NCBI GenBank assembly: GCA_029062865.1
Contig: JAIDPG010000237.1
Coordinates: forward strand, 1-6,805
Origin: Oscillospiraceae bacterium
Lineage (GTDB): Bacteria; Bacillota; Clostridia; Oscillospirales; Ruminococcaceae
DNA length: 6,805 nt
Reading direction: 5' to 3'
Shown here one piece after another: positions 5,211-6,805 of this stretch. The notes beneath the pieces are model-generated. The model searched no databases, was not told the origin of the DNA, and was given only the letters and a program-made list of their open reading frames with translations. Each line of letters starts with the position of its first letter. The first letter of the stretch is position 1. Made by a program: the position numbers and the translations under genes.

Positions 5211-6805
5211 TTGCCAAGTAAACAGACAAAATATAAATTGCAGGACGTTGCCAAGGATCTTCGCGTCGACAAGTCGGAGCTTATCGAGCTCCTTGACAAG
5301 GCGTTCCCGGTTGAAACCGCGAGAAAGGCGCAGAGCTCGCTTACCGCGGACGAGGTGGGCTACGTTCTCGAGAAATTTACGAAGAAGTACGAGGTAAAGG
5401 ACGTTAAGGCGGCTTTTGCGACCACGAAGGACATCAAGACCGAAAAACCGGTAGAAGAAAAGAAGCCCGTAAAGAAGAAGCCTGCAAAGAAAACCGAGGC
5501 TGCTGAGGAGAAGGCGGAGCCTGTTTCCGAAAAGGTTGAAAAAACCGAAAAGCCCGAGGCTAAAGCGGAGAAAAAGCCCGCCGAAACCAAATCGGCAGAG
5601 GCAAAGTCGGAGCCCAAGCAGGATCAAAAGCCGAAGTCCGAGACTAAACCGGAGAAAAAGCCCGAGGTCAAGGTCGAGAAGCCAAAGCCCGAGCCTAAGG
5701 CTCCGAAGCCCGCGGCTGTCGCTAAAAACCCCGCAAAGCCCGCTATCGATTCGAGCAAGATAAAGGTGAACAACCCGCCCAAGCAGAAGCAAAAGGGCGA
5801 GAGCGTTCAGCGTGGCGAGCAGGTTACGAAACGCGTCGACACGCGCGGAAGCTACGTCGAGCTTGACAAGTACAACGAGCGATATGAGACTATCGCGCCC
5901 GCGGGAAGAATGAACAACGACAACTTCCGCTCGAAGCAGAAGATCAACCAAAAGTCCCAGCAAAAGGGCAAGCAGTACGGCAAGCAGCGCGAGACCGAGG
6001 CGCAGAAGCTCAAGCGCCTGGAGCTTGAACGCGCGAGAAAGCAGCAGCTTAAGGTTCAGATCCCCGACGAGATAGTTGTCGGAGAGCTCGCGACGCGTCT
6101 GAAGGTAACGGCTTCCGAGGTAATTAAGAAGCTGTTCGGGCTGGGCGTTATGGCGAACATCAACGAAACGATAGACTTCGACACAGCTTCGATAGTCGCT
6201 GAGGAGCTCGGCGCTAAGGTTGAGAAGGAGATCATCGTGACGATCGAGGAGCGGCTGTTTGAGGACGCTCCGGACGACCCCGCGGATCTTGTGCCGCGTT
6301 CGCCTGTTGTTGTTGTAATGGGTCACGTTGACCACGGCAAAACGTCTATCCTCGACTATATCCGCCACGCGAGCGTAACTGCGACCGAGGCGGGCGGCAT
6401 TACGCAGCACATCGGCGCTTATCGCGTAAACGTCGGCGACCGCGACATCACGTTCCTCGATACGCCGGGACACGAGGCGTTCACGTCTATGAGAGCGCGC
6501 GGCGCGATGATCACCGATATCGCGATACTTGTCGTAGCGGCGGACGACGGCATTATGCCGCAGACTATCGAGGCGATAAACCATGCCAAGGCTGCGGGCG
6601 TTCAGATAATCGTCGCGATGAACAAAATGGATAAAGAGGGCGCAAACCCCGAGAAGATAAAGGAAGAGCTCACAAAGTATGACCTTGTCTGCGAGGATTG
6701 GGGCGGCAATATCATCTGCGTGCCCGTTTCCGCAAAGACAGGGCAAGGAATGGATACCTTGCTTGAAATGGTGGGGCTCACCGCGGATATCCTTGAGCTT
6801 AAGGC
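5211..6805 (+). CDS. infB: Translation initiation factor IF-2 (3' end beyond the window)
   Basis: IF2 is the GTPase that places initiator fMet-tRNA on the 30S subunit and drives 50S joining. About 531 codons are present and the frame is open to the window end. Layout: a first IF2N domain (about 7-62), a Lys/Glu/Pro/Ala-rich linker (about 80-182), a basic Gln/Lys/Arg stretch (about 240-280), a second IF2N-like domain (about 282-345), then the GTPase domain. The G motifs are complete: GHVDHGKT (371-378), GITQH (396-400), DTPGH (417-421), NKMD (471-474) and SAKT (507-510). Domains II, III and the tRNA-binding C-terminal domain lie beyond the edge. The start is TTG at 5211, nine bases after GGAGG (5197-5201); no ATG is nearby in frame, and the IF2N domain begins at residue 7. 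The gene follows ylxQ by 18 bases; rbfA would be the expected next gene. Confidence 0.97.
   Translation, partial: MPSKQTKYKLQDVAKDLRVDKSELIELLDKAFPVETARKAQSSLTADEVGYVLEKFTKKYEVKDVKAAFATTKDIKTEKPVEEKKPVKKKPAKKTEAAEEKAEPVSEKVEKTEKPEAKAEKKPAETKSAEAKSEPKQDQKPKSETKPEKKPEVKVEKPKPEPKAPKPAAVAKNPAKPAIDSSKIKVNNPPKQKQKGESVQRGEQVTKRVDTRGSYVELDKYNERYETIAPAGRMNNDNFRSKQKINQKSQQKGKQYGKQRETEAQKLKRLELERARKQQLKVQIPDEIVVGELATRLKVTASEVIKKLFGLGVMANINETIDFDTASIVAEELGAKVEKEIIVTIEERLFEDAPDDPADLVPRSPVVVVMGHVDHGKTSILDYIRHASVTATEAGGITQHIGAYRVNVGDRDITFLDTPGHEAFTSMRARGAMITDIAILVVAADDGIMPQTIEAINHAKAAGVQIIVAMNKMDKEGANPEKIKEELTKYDLVCEDWGGNIICVPVSAKTGQGMDTLLEMVGLTADILELK
5449..5751 (+). repeat. Low-complexity Lys/Glu/Pro/Ala linker coding region inside infB
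   Basis: Codons for about residues 80-180 of IF2 consist almost only of Lys, Glu, Pro, Ala, Ser and Thr in irregular units such as KPE, KAE, KSE and KKP. The resulting DNA repeats of the type AAGCCCGAG and GAGAAAAAGCCC recur through the stretch. Such a flexible, charged linker between the N-terminal domain and the GTPase core is normal for IF2, but its length and sequence vary between strains. The repeated words also create long artefactual open frames on the other strand. Confidence 0.8.

Noticed and set aside
5536..5763. A 75-codon + strand frame rich in Ser, Pro and Arg inside infB
   Set aside because: Out-of-frame reading of the repetitive IF2 linker; no start signal or family similarity.
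4938..6746. A 602-codon open frame on the - strand across ylxQ and infB
   Set aside because: It is antisense to two clearly conserved genes, its product is a Leu/Arg-rich sequence without family motifs, and it arises from the codon pattern and the Lys/Glu/Pro repeats of infB.

Overview
The window is densely packed, all on the + strand, and holds parts of two conserved housekeeping operons for protein synthesis and transcription elongation, joined by a short accessory region. The gene order rpmG-secE-nusG-rplK-rplA and rimP-nusA-ylxR-ylxQ-infB, strong GGAGG-type ribosome binding sites, a B. subtilis-style YlxR/YlxQ pair between nusA and infB, and two apparent TTG starts point to a Bacillota bacterium. 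Base composition near 50% GC and the protein sequences suggest Clostridia, perhaps Oscillospirales/Ruminococcaceae. That finer placement is an impression, not a demonstrated result.

Region 1 (1-2340): the 3' end of rpmG (ribosomal protein L33), then secE (translocon subunit), nusG (elongation factor), rplK (L11) and rplA (L1). The operon promoter lies upstream of the window. A long palindromic element (1466-1542) fills most of the 149-base gap between rplK and rplA. A strong intrinsic terminator (2314-2340) ends the unit directly after rplA. The usual next genes, rplJ-rplL and then rpoB-rpoC, are absent.

Region 2 (2341-2807): a small gene for a CPCC-family cysteine-rich, probably zinc-binding protein of unknown function. 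It is followed by a near-consensus sigma-A promoter (2714-2742) and a terminator-like leader hairpin (2758-2793) just ahead of rimP.

Region 3 (2808-6805): rimP (30S maturation), nusA (elongation/termination factor), ylxR/rnpM (RNA-binding RNase P modulator), ylxQ (L7Ae-like RNA-binding protein) and infB (IF2). infB is cut by the window end after about 531 codons, inside the G domain.

Together the two operons link the ribosome (L33, L11, L1, RimP, IF2), the transcription machinery (NusG, NusA), secretion (SecE) and RNA-binding accessory proteins. I see no CRISPR array, phage, transposase, tRNA or clearly new multi-gene system. The points most worth a second look are the joining of the two operons, the rimP leader hairpin as a possible NusA-responsive attenuator, the rplK-rplA palindrome, the variant CPCC protein, and altered KH-domain loops in NusA.
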